This document shows, piece by piece, positions 56,539 to 64,000 of a DNA stretch of 64,000 nucleotides. The notes under the pieces are model-generated. The model did no database searches, was not told where the DNA came from, and was given only the letters and a program-made list of their open reading frames with translations. The first letter of the stretch is position 1. Every line of letters begins with the position of its first letter. Position numbers and translations under genes: made by a program. Origin of the DNA: Clostridium estertheticum subsp. estertheticum (GTDB lineage: Bacteria; Bacillota; Clostridia; Clostridiales; Clostridiaceae); the NCBI RefSeq assembly GCF_001877035.1, contig NZ_CP015756.1, positions 2,409,001 through 2,473,000 on the forward strand, written 5' to 3'.

Positions 56539-56607
56539 ATGAACTCACCTCCGAAGTAAATATTTAATAGAATAGTTTGTAAATATCACTATCTTCTACT
56601 GAAGATA

Positions 56608-57546
56608 TTATTTCACATTGATTTTTTTTATCGGGTCTGCTGTTCCTGATATTAACCCGCCCGTTTGTGGATTAGCTTCACCTACATGTTTTCCCCTCTT
56701 ATCAAATACCTCTAAATGTGATGCCTCCCCTGTATGGAAAGTATCACGATAATAATAATATTCTCCTTTTTTATAAACTTGAGCACCTTTAACTTTGATA
56801 CTGGTCTTATTATAGTCCTTACCACCTAATACTGTCTCTTTATCTAATGGTACACGATTATCTTTTACGTAATCTGGATCTTTACCCGCCCCCTTATCAC
56901 TATTTTTATTCTCTTCAACAGCTTTATTATAATCCTTCTGCTGTTTATTTAGTTCAACTTTCTTTCCGCCCCCACCTGATTTTATTGGATCATTTTTAAT
57001 ATAAACAATTTGCCCATCTGGTGTAACCGCTTTTGCTGGTACTAAATCATCTATATATTTTCCAAACTTATTAACATTTTTTTCAATGTTATCCATGACT
57101 GTACTTGCACCTTTTTTAATCCACGGTACTGCAGTCTCTAGAGCTTTAGCTCCTCCCGTAAATAGTCCAGTAAATAAAACTCCATTTTTAAATTGATTTA
57201 ACTGTTCTCCTAAATTAGGCATACGAAAATTAGCAAGTTCATTAAGTGCATAATATGTAGAGTTTTCTGCTCCACCTATGAACAATGTTTTAACAAAATT
57301 TAGAGCTAACTGGCCTGTAGTTTCTGCTGCAAATAAAGATGTTCCTGCCATAGCCGGTCCAAACATTGCACCACATAGTGCACCTACAAGAGCTCCTTTT
57401 GCCGCACTTATTAAATAATCAAGTGGGCTACTCATTTTATTGTTTTTAATATCCGAGGCTATTGTTCCGCCAACATTACATGCTGCTCCAAGAGCGGCTC
57501 CTATTAGCGCAGCTCCAATTACAGCTCCTGCACCGAATGTAGCCAC
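56608..57546 (-). CDS. C-terminal part of a VgrG-like toxin with colicin-E3-type RNase end (copy D, out of frame with its N-terminus)
   Basis: 312 open codons. A Gly/Ala-rich hydrophobic region (residues 1-90), different from that of copies A-C, is followed by a linker IVYIKNDPIKSGGGGKKVEL and KQQKDYNKAVEENKN, then the toxin end: GAQVYKKGEYYYYRDTF, SHLEVFDKRGKHVGEANP, QTGGLISGTADPIKKINVK. The HLEVFDKRGKHxG-TG pattern resembles the cytotoxic domain of colicin E3/cloacin 16S rRNA nucleases. It begins at a GTG without a ribosome site and overlaps the shifted end of the VgrG part, so it is almost certainly the 3' half of a broken gene. Confidence 0.7.
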   Translation of the reverse strand: MATFGAGAVIGAALIGAALGAACNVGGTIASDIKNNKMSSPLDYLISAAKGALVGALCGAMFGPAMAGTSLFAAETTGQLALNFVKTLFIGGAENSTYYALNELANFRMPNLGEQLNQFKNGVLFTGLFTGGAKALETAVPWIKKGASTVMDNIEKNVNKFGKYIDDLVPAKAVTPDGQIVYIKNDPIKSGGGGKKVELNKQQKDYNKAVEENKNSDKGAGKDPDYVKDNRVPLDKETVLGGKDYNKTSIKVKGAQVYKKGEYYYYRDTFHTGEASHLEVFDKRGKHVGEANPQTGGLISGTADPIKKINVK

Positions 57547-58735
57547 CGATACAACTTACTAGAGCGACTACCGCTACCACTGCCACTACCGCAACTGCTG
57601 CTGCTGCTTTAAATAGCTTACCCCACCTAAAGCCCTTCTTTTCTTTCTCAGGTGGTTTTGCTACAACTGCTTTTTTAACCGGCTTAGGTTCTGGTTTTTT
57701 ACCTACCGTAGGTTCATCATCAAATGCAGCAAAAGCTTCTCTATCACTCCCATTTTTTATTACATTATTGGATAAGAAGTGCAGATCAGTTTCCATTGAA
57801 AAACCACTTTTAGTTCCTGTCTTTGCTACAAGTATTTGACTTTGAGCCTTAAGTTTAACGCTTTGTGGTGTTTTCATTATTATACCACCAGCTGAATTTA
57901 AACTTAGTTTTTTATGGCTTTTAATTGTTACTCCAACCGCATCGTCAAAACTTATACTAAGTGGTTCCTTGCTTCCACCTTTTATATTCAAAGCACCTGG
58001 CACCATTTCTATTTCACTACCGTGTTCTGTGCCAAAATACCTTTTAGTTGTATCTGCTGTTTTAGCACAACTGCTTCCATTTTTTCTTACGCATCCAGTA
58101 ACAATTGGCTCTTCGCTAGTTTCACTGGGGAAATATAAACTTGCGCTTGTTCCAACTATAGGCATTGAATACATTACATTTCCTGTTGGTGGTGCATATG
58201 GAAACCAGGAGGCTTTGTCTTTATTTTGGCTTTTGTCTATATTTAAATGAAGTTTTATCTTTTCACCTTTAACTTCAAGAACTTTCCCCTCAATAGATGC
58301 TCCACCAATAAGTGAATTTATAACTTTTGTTTGCCATACTCCATTTTTTCTACATAAACGGTATTTGTAAATAACTTCATCACTTAAAGCACGAGCTTTA
58401 TATTGATTTACATAAAAGTCCTTATTTTTAAAGCTAATATTAGTCCCTATTTCATACTTTTCTCTTGTTTCTATTTCATAATAGAAATAGTCAGTATCAT
58501 GCCCAGCTTCGCTTCCACCTGATTCATGATATTGTTTTAAATCCTTGCAAGCTTTATAATCACTAGTGTCTTCTAATTTATAACTTGTTTTACTTGGCCT
58601 CCCAAAATAAAACATATTAAGTGTTTCTATTATATCACAAGATAGTTCTGATTTTAACTCACTTGATATTCTCTTTAAAAAACTCCACTCTGTTTCTTTT
58701 TATTGAAATAGAGGTTTTCCTATCTCCTGTCCTTA
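57476..58735 (-). pseudogene. VgrG-like spike part of copy D, truncated, with nonsense and frameshift lesions
   Basis: Nearly identical in sequence to residues 110-460 of the long copy. Homology begins abruptly at about 58735. A TAT codon of the long copy has become TAA at 58700-58702, and the frame shifts near 57550 within VVALVSC, which cuts off the hydrophobic/toxin part. An open piece of 379 codons from 58615 remains. In the intact ancestor this part would have been fused to the RNase-ended segment at 56608-57546. Confidence 0.82.
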
Positions 58736-58841
58736 TTAGAATTTTCATCTTCTTTTTCTTCATAAACACATATTTTATCATCGGTGGAAGCATTTATAGT
58801 AGACTGAAAATTTATTGTGTCATCTATCAAACATTTTAAAT

Positions 58842-58982
58842 TTAAATACCATTAAATTCAACCGCTTTTCTACTTAGAAAATCTATAAAAGTCTTAATGT
58901 CACCAACATAACTTTCAATTGTTTTAGGACTTTTACCATCTTCAATTATACTTAACTCTAAATTTTCAATTATTTCACTCAT
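58842..58982 (-). pseudogene. N-terminal fragment of a tyrosine recombinase
   Basis: 46 codons from ATG 58982 with AAAGGGG upstream. The sequence SEIIENLELSIIEDGKSPKT and TIESYVGDIKTFIDFLSRKA is the start of a SAM-like core-binding domain of phage-type integrases. It stops after NGI, directly before the junction with truncated VgrG copy D, and no catalytic domain follows. It is probably the remnant of an integrase cut off by recombination. Confidence 0.6.
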
Positions 58983-59019
58983 TACCTTTACCCCTTTCAA
59001 TTTCTTTACATCAGAAAAA

Positions 59020-59051
59020 GAGCTAATGTTTCTTGCTTGAAACATTAGCTC
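59020..59051 (-). terminator. Terminator upstream of the recombinase fragment
   Basis: GAGCTAATGTTTC and its complement form a 13-bp stem with a 6-base loop, followed on the minus strand by CTTTTTC. The region 59046-59324 has no gene. Confidence 0.75.
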
Positions 59052-59324
59052 CTACCATTGTTATAATATATATTTATTTCCCTTTATAAATATAATTTCT
59101 ATTAAGCCCATCAGTCCCCTATTTTTGTATTAGTATATATCCAATTACTTCACTTATTTATCTGACTACATTATTTATATTATACTTTATATTTTTATAT
59201 CCCTTTTAATTATTTATATTAAGGATTATAAATATATCAATCTGTAGTTAAATTTGAATATAATAAATATTAAAATCTATATTATCGATTTCCTTCTTAA
59301 ATTAAAAATATCTATATCAGATTC

Positions 59325-59841
59325 CTAAAGTTTCATTTCCAATGCACTAGCACCATTAGCTACAGCATAATCTTTTTCTTCATTTGAGATTGGAATAATT
59401 AGTAACCAAGCTACTTTTCTATCTTCAAATTCAATAGATTTAAATCCATCCCATAAAAAAGGATTCATTAGATAAACATGCTTCATTTCACAATCATAAA
59501 TATACTGTTTATCACATCTGAAATAATATGTCCATATCCGTAATTATCTCTTTTCATTATTTCAAATGCAGTGGTAGATACAATGTTAGGAAATAACTCC
59601 TCATTTACATCGCATGCACCTAATAATTCAACTCTTAATTTTTTATTGTGTCACTCAACATTCCTATATCATACTCTGATAGACCGATAGTTGCAAAAGA
59701 TATTACTCCAATAGATGGTCTATCTATACACGACATAATATCTACACTTTTTTTCTTTTTTTCATCCCAATAACGAAAAACCTTTGGTTTTCCTCCTATA
59801 ACTTCTAATTCTTTTTTTGCTATTATCTTGTTAATATCCAT
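59325..59841 (-). pseudogene. SUFU-domain immunity protein, two frameshifts
   Basis: It starts at ATG 59841 after AAGGAG, 13 bases after the GH-E toxin remnant. The three frame pieces read in order: KVFRYWDEKKKKSVDIMSCI to SDTIK; KLRVELLGACDVNEELFPNI to HIISDVINS; and CEMKHVYLMNPFLWDGFK, VAWLLIIPISNEEKDYA, ANGASALEMKL. These are the suppressor-of-fused domain marks, including WLLIIPIS. SUFU proteins such as Bacillus YqcF act as antitoxins to nuclease toxins. Only 68 codons of the first frame are open, so the protein is not made. Confidence 0.78.
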
Positions 59842-59854
59842 ATTTCACTCCTTC

Positions 59855-60700
59855 TCAATCACCGAAATAATTATCTGTTAAATCTTCACCTTTGTGACCT
59901 CTATTAGAACTTGGTAATTCAGGTCTGTAATGCTCTGGCTTATTATATTCATCCAAAAATTGTTTTCTTGATATACTTCGTTCCTTAGCACTTTTTTTAT
60001 GTTTTCTAAATTAAAGTCCAGGGTTATGTCCCATATCCCATGCTTGCGATTTAACTATACCTTTTTATATTATAGAATCTATTACATCACCGTTATTATT
60101 TTTGGCATTTTCCCACACTTTATCTCTTACACCTTTTCTAAGGTGGAATGATCTATCATATGAAACAGCTTTACCTGCCCCCTTAATATTGTCCTTAGCT
60201 TTTTAAAATTGTTTAACGAATTCTTTCGCTACCTTAGAATCTCCGCCACCTAAACCACACTCTAATCTTACACCTTTTGGCATATCCATATTGTTAAATG
60301 CTATTTTAGCTATCCTAGTATTCTCTGATATATTAGATGCTATCTTATTAAATGCATTTTTAACAAATGATGATGCTTTCTCAAATATTTTTCATGCATC
60401 ATGGAAACTTCCCGCCGTTGCTGCTCCAATTCCTACATCCAATGATCGAGTTTTAAAATTTATCCCTCTACCTTCTAATGTTTTCTTTCTAAACTTTCAA
60501 CGCCATTTGTTACTCCAACTATAACCATCTTAGCGACATCTTTTGTAACGTACTCTGCTACTTTCCCAATATAATCTTTTATAATCTAAGAAACCACATT
60601 TGAAATGTATTCTATTCTTAGACTTTTTTTGAAATATATATCATAAAATAATGGAATATATTTAAGATATACTCCGTTTTTAAATTTCTCTGCCATACTT
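59855..60700 (-). pseudogene. VgrG-type toxin remnant with GH-E HNH nuclease end, nonsense-mutated (copy E)
   Basis: The 5' part matches the module around residues 615-715 of the long copy with indels (VTNGVESL, NAFNKIASNISEN, AFNNMDMPKGVRLECG). The last part is one uninterrupted frame except for three TAA codons: after EFVKQF, after DVIDSII and after HNPGL. It reads SYDRSFHLRKGVRDKVW, KSQAWDMGHNPG, SISRKQFLDEYNKPEHYRPE and SSNRGHKGEDLTDNYFGD. The MGHNPG and RGHKGE motifs with FLDEYN.P.HYRPE identify the GH-E family of the HNH/Endo VII fold. The SUFU gene behind it is its expected partner. Confidence 0.78.
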
Positions 60701-60724
60701 CATCACATATTAATTGTATATTAT

Positions 60725-61522
60725 TTATATCTTATGTCCATAAAAGTACTTGCAGCCTTTTTCCCAATTCATTTTTGAAAGTTGTTTAACATAATCAAAA
60801 ACTTTTCTCATGATTTCATCGTCTACTATTGTATAATATTGTACAGGGCATTCAATACCACTCCAAATTGAAAGCATTGTTGGAATTGTAATTTCTTTTA
60901 ATTCTTTTCCGTATTTTCTTGAAATAATACTTGCATCTAATAATATTTTTGTTAATACTCCTGGAAATGCTAACTCTCCTTTATAGTAATACTTTTCTAT
61001 ATCTAGTTCATCTCTTTTATTGATGTAAAATTCTCCAATTTCATCAACTGATGCACTTTCTGAAGTTGATTCTTGATAATCTAAAATATAATATAGTGCA
61101 TCTCTTATAGTAGTCTCAACATTAGTATCTTCCCATTCTTCTAATAGTACAAGTAAGTAAGGAACAACTTCATATGATAATGCTTGCTTCGAATATGTTG
61201 CAAATACATTAACTGCATCATCATCAGATTCAGATAGCATTTTCAAATTATCATTTTTTAAAATATCATTATGCTCTGCAATTGAACAAAATACTCTTAT
61301 GCAAAGATTTATTACACCGTCATCATTACTTGTATTCATTATTTCAATTAATAACTGTTTTGCCGAAAAATCTCCAAGCTTTAATAAATCTATTATTATT
61401 AAAAGCTTCTTTCTCTCATCCTTTTCATTATTAATTTTATACCATAGTTCTTCTTTACTAATATCATTTGGTGTATCCCCATACCATATTCCTCGACACA
61501 TTATATTATCTTTATCATCCAT
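60725..61522 (-). CDS. Helical-repeat immunity-type protein (Imm47-like)
   Basis: 265 residues, preceded by AGGAGG. It begins MCRGIWYGDTPNDISKEELW and continues as paired amphipathic helices (ERKKLLIIIDLLKLGDFSAK, INLCIRVFCSIAEHNDILKN, VNVFATYSKQALSYEVVPYL), suggesting a HEAT-like solenoid. Overall length and pattern recall the Imm47 immunity family, which I assign with caution. The matching toxin is not evident: upstream is only a DUF2625 gene and a scrap of VgrG sequence, so it may be an orphan antidote. Confidence 0.6.
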   Translation of the reverse strand: MDDKDNIMCRGIWYGDTPNDISKEELWYKINNEKDERKKLLIIIDLLKLGDFSAKQLLIEIMNTSNDDGVINLCIRVFCSIAEHNDILKNDNLKMLSESDDDAVNVFATYSKQALSYEVVPYLLVLLEEWEDTNVETTIRDALYYILDYQESTSESASVDEIGEFYINKRDELDIEKYYYKGELAFPGVLTKILLDASIISRKYGKELKEITIPTMLSIWSGIECPVQYYTIVDDEIMRKVFDYVKQLSKMNWEKGCKYFYGHKI

Positions 61523-61689
61523 ATACTTGTCCTCCTATGACCTAGCAGCTTGTTCATTTGTAATTACTTTATGATAAGAATCATTCCTTATTAAATTATC
61601 CATATTTTTTTCGCTCTGTACTATTAACTACTATACGGAGTTTTGACGTTTCATCTAGTGTTCTCTTAATATAGTTTGTTTTCTTTGTC

Positions 61690-61790
61690 TTAACTCCTTC
61701 AAGTACAACTTTTTTTCTTTTAGTATTACATTAATATTTAAAAGACTAACACAAGAATTCTTCTAATGTTAGCCTCTAGTTATATTTTCC
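61690..61790 (-). pseudogene. Scrap of a VgrG-like N-terminus
   Basis: About 60 bases match the 5' end of the long copy almost base for base, coding KNSCVSLLNINV, with stop codons on the upstream side. The flanking region 61523-62123 contains no intact gene. It shows that another copy once existed here. Confidence 0.5.
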
Positions 61791-62123
61791 TATTTTTCCA
61801 CTGTACTCTACTTTTTTTCAATTTAATCTTTTTTAACATAGATCACTACAATATGTCTGACAACATATTGAGATTTTTTCTAGCCTATCATAAATTAAGT
61901 TGCCTATTTTGTTAATATGCCTAAAAATGCTTTTAAACTATCAACCAATTGATAATAGACCCTTTCTACCACACAATAACAATATGAAATTACCAGTTAT
62001 ATTCATTTTGTTAGAAATAGATTTAAATGACTAAGTTTGCTTCATCAGTATAAGTTGCTATTTAACTTAAATTAAATTTCCTACTATATTCTGAGTTAAT
62101 ATTTAAAAGTTCTTCAACAAGTA

Positions 62124-62585
62124 CTAACTTTTTTTCTGCCATTTGCTCCATCTTAAAGTGCTATAAAATTCGTCTGTATTTCCCAGTACAATCCAAGTAA
62201 TAAATTCATAGTATTTCATCTCCAGTGCTTCCCATTGCAATGTATTAGGAGCAAAGTTCGACACATCTCCTATTTTATCTGCAAATTTTCCAACATTTAA
62301 TGCAAAAATGCCGCCAATAACGTCATCTCCAACAATTAACATTTTATCAATACTATTGGATAATCCATGTTCATTTATTTTATTGTATGAAATTATTCCT
62401 ATATTTTCTTTATTTTCATAACCAACGATTCTAATCCAATTATCAACAGTTAATCCTGACGTATTAAATATAAGTGAACCTAGTGCTGATTTTGAAGTTA
62501 TTTTTAGCATATACAGTGTATACTGTCCAATACTTGTTTTATACATATTTAATTTTATATTCTTATTTGAATCACTAAACATCAT
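62124..62585 (-). CDS. DUF2625-like protein, short version
   Basis: 153 residues. The second half carries the DUF2625 marks VGDDVIGGIFALNVGKFADK, GDVSNFAPNTLQWEALEMKY and FITWIVLGNTDEFYSTLRW. Full DUF2625 proteins are about 210 residues, so the N-terminus is shortened; a TAG lies two codons before the first ATG. DUF2625 is of unknown function, and its place among immunity genes suggests a similar role. I see no strong ribosome site. Confidence 0.65.
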   Translation of the reverse strand: MMFSDSNKNIKLNMYKTSIGQYTLYMLKITSKSALGSLIFNTSGLTVDNWIRIVGYENKENIGIISYNKINEHGLSNSIDKMLIVGDDVIGGIFALNVGKFADKIGDVSNFAPNTLQWEALEMKYYEFITWIVLGNTDEFYSTLRWSKWQKKS

Positions 62586-62994
62586 ATTTAACTATTTAAC
62601 TCTCCCCATAAACTATTAACTACTATTTTATTCACTTAAAGACTTAAAATGGTTCAAAGGTAATACAATGTCAATATAAAGGTTAGGAAATGCTATTAAT
62701 AATTGAGTTTACATTTATTGGCCTTGTTAGGTTGATGGCTATGTGTGGTCAGTCCGCCCAAATTACAAAAATTGTTAATGTAGTAAACATTTTCTGTTTG
62801 CTAACATTAATTAGATTCTACTTTTGATACCTGTTTGCAATTTTTAGGGTATGCTTTTCATGTTGTAGTTATCAACCTTACTACAGAATTTGAATTATGC
62901 AGTAAACTATAACATATATTTTATTCCATTTACTTGCTTTATATCTATATACTATTTTATGAAACTAGCTACTTGATAATTTTGTATTCACTTA
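62586..62994. other. Non-coding stretch
   Basis: About 400 AT-rich bases between the DUF2625 gene and the SMI1 gene. No reading frame, hairpin or repeat that I would defend. Confidence 0.5.
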
Positions 62995-63441
62995 TTAAAA
63001 ATCTTCTTCTTCATCTTCTATTAATTGAGCAAAATAATCACTATAATTATCCCATTCATCCGGTTTTGATATAAAAGATTTATCATTTAGTTTTGTAACC
63101 TCTATAGCATCACACCACATTATTGAAGGTATATTTTCAGTATCCATAACAATAATACTTTCTGGTGGTTCTGATAATACTATATATCTTAATGGTAGAT
63201 TTACAGTATTTCTTAACCTAATAGTTTCATTAATTATATTAGTTTCATCATCATTACTTGAAAAAGAATAATTACTAATTCCCCCTAAATATCCTCCACT
63301 ATAAAATGATGCAATTTCATAAAAATCTTCTGGCAATTTTACATTAAGTGTTTTCTGTATATTAGCTAATACTTCATTATCAACTCCATCACTTGGTTGT
63401 AAGTTTAAATAACGTTCCTTTAATTCTTTTATTTTTCCCAT
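62995..63441 (-). CDS. SMI1/KNR4 family immunity protein
   Basis: 148 residues from ATG 63441, eight bases after GGAGG; an ATG 18 bases upstream lies before that site. The SMI1/KNR4 pattern is seen in NVKLPEDFYEIASFYSGGYL, TVNLPLRYIVLSEPPESIIV and the acidic end. It follows the LHH nuclease toxin gene by 20 bases in the same direction, so it should protect against that toxin. Confidence 0.87.
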   Translation of the reverse strand: MGKIKELKERYLNLQPSDGVDNEVLANIQKTLNVKLPEDFYEIASFYSGGYLGGISNYSFSSNDDETNIINETIRLRNTVNLPLRYIVLSEPPESIIVMDTENIPSIMWCDAIEVTKLNDKSFISKPDEWDNYSDYFAQLIEDEEEDF

Positions 63442-63461
63442 ATTAAATTCCTCCAACATTT

Positions 63462-64000
63462 TTATTTATTATTTACACGCCACTTCCAATATTCACGTGT
63501 ATCAACGCCAAATTTCTTCCTATCAATCGGAAAATTAGGATTAGGAGTACTTCTTCCATACTGACTGTGTAGTATGTCCTGACCATACTTTCCAACCCCA
63601 TGATACCTAGTACTCGCTTCTGCTATTGCGCCTCTTGAATCTTGTCCTGTATGATGTAACGTTGAAAAATTTCCATCAGATAGTTGTGGTGGGAGACCTT
63701 TACCTGCTGCTTCTGCATTTGTCTTTCCAATAAAATTTTTATCACCACTAGTTCTAATCATATCCCACTCTATATCATTTCTCTGATATATTTCATACGT
63801 CTGTTGGGTTCCTTTTGGTCTAGTTGCTGTCCATTCTATCTTTTCAGATGTAAAAATTTTATTATTACTAGCTTCACTTACCCCCTTATCATTCTTACTC
63901 TCTTCAACAGCTTTATTATAATCCTTCTGCTGTTTATTTAGTTCAACTTTCTTTCCGCCCCCACCTGATTTTATTGGATCATTTTTAATATAAACAATTT
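63462..64000 (-). CDS. LHH-family nuclease toxin end of a VgrG-like protein, 5' part outside window
   Basis: The frame is open to the window edge (about 178 codons). Its first visible part, IVYIKNDPIKSGGGGKKVEL and KQQKDYNKAVEE, is the same linker as in the colicin-E3-like copy at 56608-57546. After the linker it differs completely: WTATRPKGTQQTYEIYQRND, KGLPPQLSDGNFSTLHHTGQ, RYHGVGKYGQDILHSQYGR. The LHH motif with GKGLPPQLSDG identifies the LHH group of HNH/Endo VII toxins. The start is not in the window. An internal ATG at 63761 is not a likely start. Confidence 0.85.
   Translation of the reverse strand, partial: IVYIKNDPIKSGGGGKKVELNKQQKDYNKAVEESKNDKGVSEASNNKIFTSEKIEWTATRPKGTQQTYEIYQRNDIEWDMIRTSGDKNFIGKTNAEAAGKGLPPQLSDGNFSTLHHTGQDSRGAIAEASTRYHGVGKYGQDILHSQYGRSTPNPNFPIDRKKFGVDTREYWKWRVNNK

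Noticed and set aside
49500-57700. CRISPR array in the repetitive region
   Set aside because: Repeats are long, coding and protein-level (Ala/Val-rich segments), with no short regular repeats and unique spacers.
49377-64000. A type VI secretion or contractile injection operon
   Set aside because: Only VgrG-like spike proteins, toxins and immunity genes are present. No sheath, tube, baseplate or ATPase genes occur in the window.
1-64000. tRNA or rRNA genes
   Set aside because: I found no cloverleaf or rRNA-like stretch in any intergenic region on reading through. A covariance search would be needed to exclude small RNAs.

Overview
The window is AT-rich DNA of a low-GC Gram-positive anaerobe, almost certainly a Clostridium (cluster I type). 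The pointers are the strong purine-rich ribosome binding sites, the FabK/AccBCDA fatty-acid gene order, the lexA neighbourhood with a clostridial-type LexA box, and the Agr-type peptide signalling genes. I cannot name the species.

Layout. (1) 1-11140 is mostly chromosomal housekeeping and accessory genes: the 3' part of a cysteine desulfidase (CyuA family), a YkvI-type transporter, a sigma/anti-sigma pair with a membrane protein, an overlapping pair of AAA-type ATPases of unknown role, a short NAD(P)-binding oxidoreductase, a methionine gamma-lyase-like PLP protein, and lexA with its own LexA-controlled promoter. (2) 11146-15289 holds an orphan tyrosine recombinase, a complete IS3-family element that landed in the loop of a hairpin behind purB, and purB itself. 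(3) 15538-20267 has a small DUF378 protein and a MerR regulator divergent from a heterodimeric ABC exporter.

(4) 20329-43581, all on the minus strand, is the centrepiece: a hybrid polyketide/non-ribosomal peptide cluster. In transcription order it contains an NRPS of 1,903 residues (ACP, condensation, carrier, serine-type adenylation, second condensation/epimerisation-type domain, short-chain reductase), an MFS exporter, a PKS of 3,075 residues (fatty-acyl-AMP ligase, ACP, KS, AT, KR, ACP, KS, eroded AT), a membrane FMN-binding protein, an Sfp-type phosphopantetheinyl transferase, a type II thioesterase, a free ACP, FabK and AccB-AccC-AccD-AccA. The last block has the order of the ordinary clostridial FASII operon with fabD, fabG, fabF and fabZ missing. 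It therefore looks like a dedicated malonyl-CoA supply plus a reductase serving the assembly line. No dehydratase and no terminal thioesterase are encoded.

(5) 43960-46669 is a complete Agr-like quorum-sensing unit (response regulator, sensor kinase, a 45-residue AgrD precursor, AgrB), divergent from the NRPS/PKS genes. The AgrD precursor has serine where the ring-closing cysteine normally sits, so a lactone signal is predicted. The promoter regions of agrBD and of the NRPS share an exact 12-mer and a related upstream motif, suggesting that the peptide signal controls the biosynthetic genes. (6) 46874-49052 has a small serine recombinase and a glycerol-1-phosphate dehydrogenase-like gene.

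(7) 49377-64000 is a polymorphic-toxin region on the minus strand, built from repeated pieces of a VgrG-like spike protein with an Ala/Val-rich central segment. One long copy ends in an Ntox15 (HxxD) DNase domain and is followed by a Tdi1-like immunity gene. The other copies are truncated, frameshifted or nonsense-mutated and carry HNH-like, colicin-E3-like, GH-E and LHH toxin ends. These alternate with immunity genes (two SMI1/KNR4, a beta-rich protein, SUFU, an Imm47-like helical repeat, DUF2625). Two copies share the same linker and then diverge completely, which shows toxin-end swapping. No secretion-system structural genes lie in the window.
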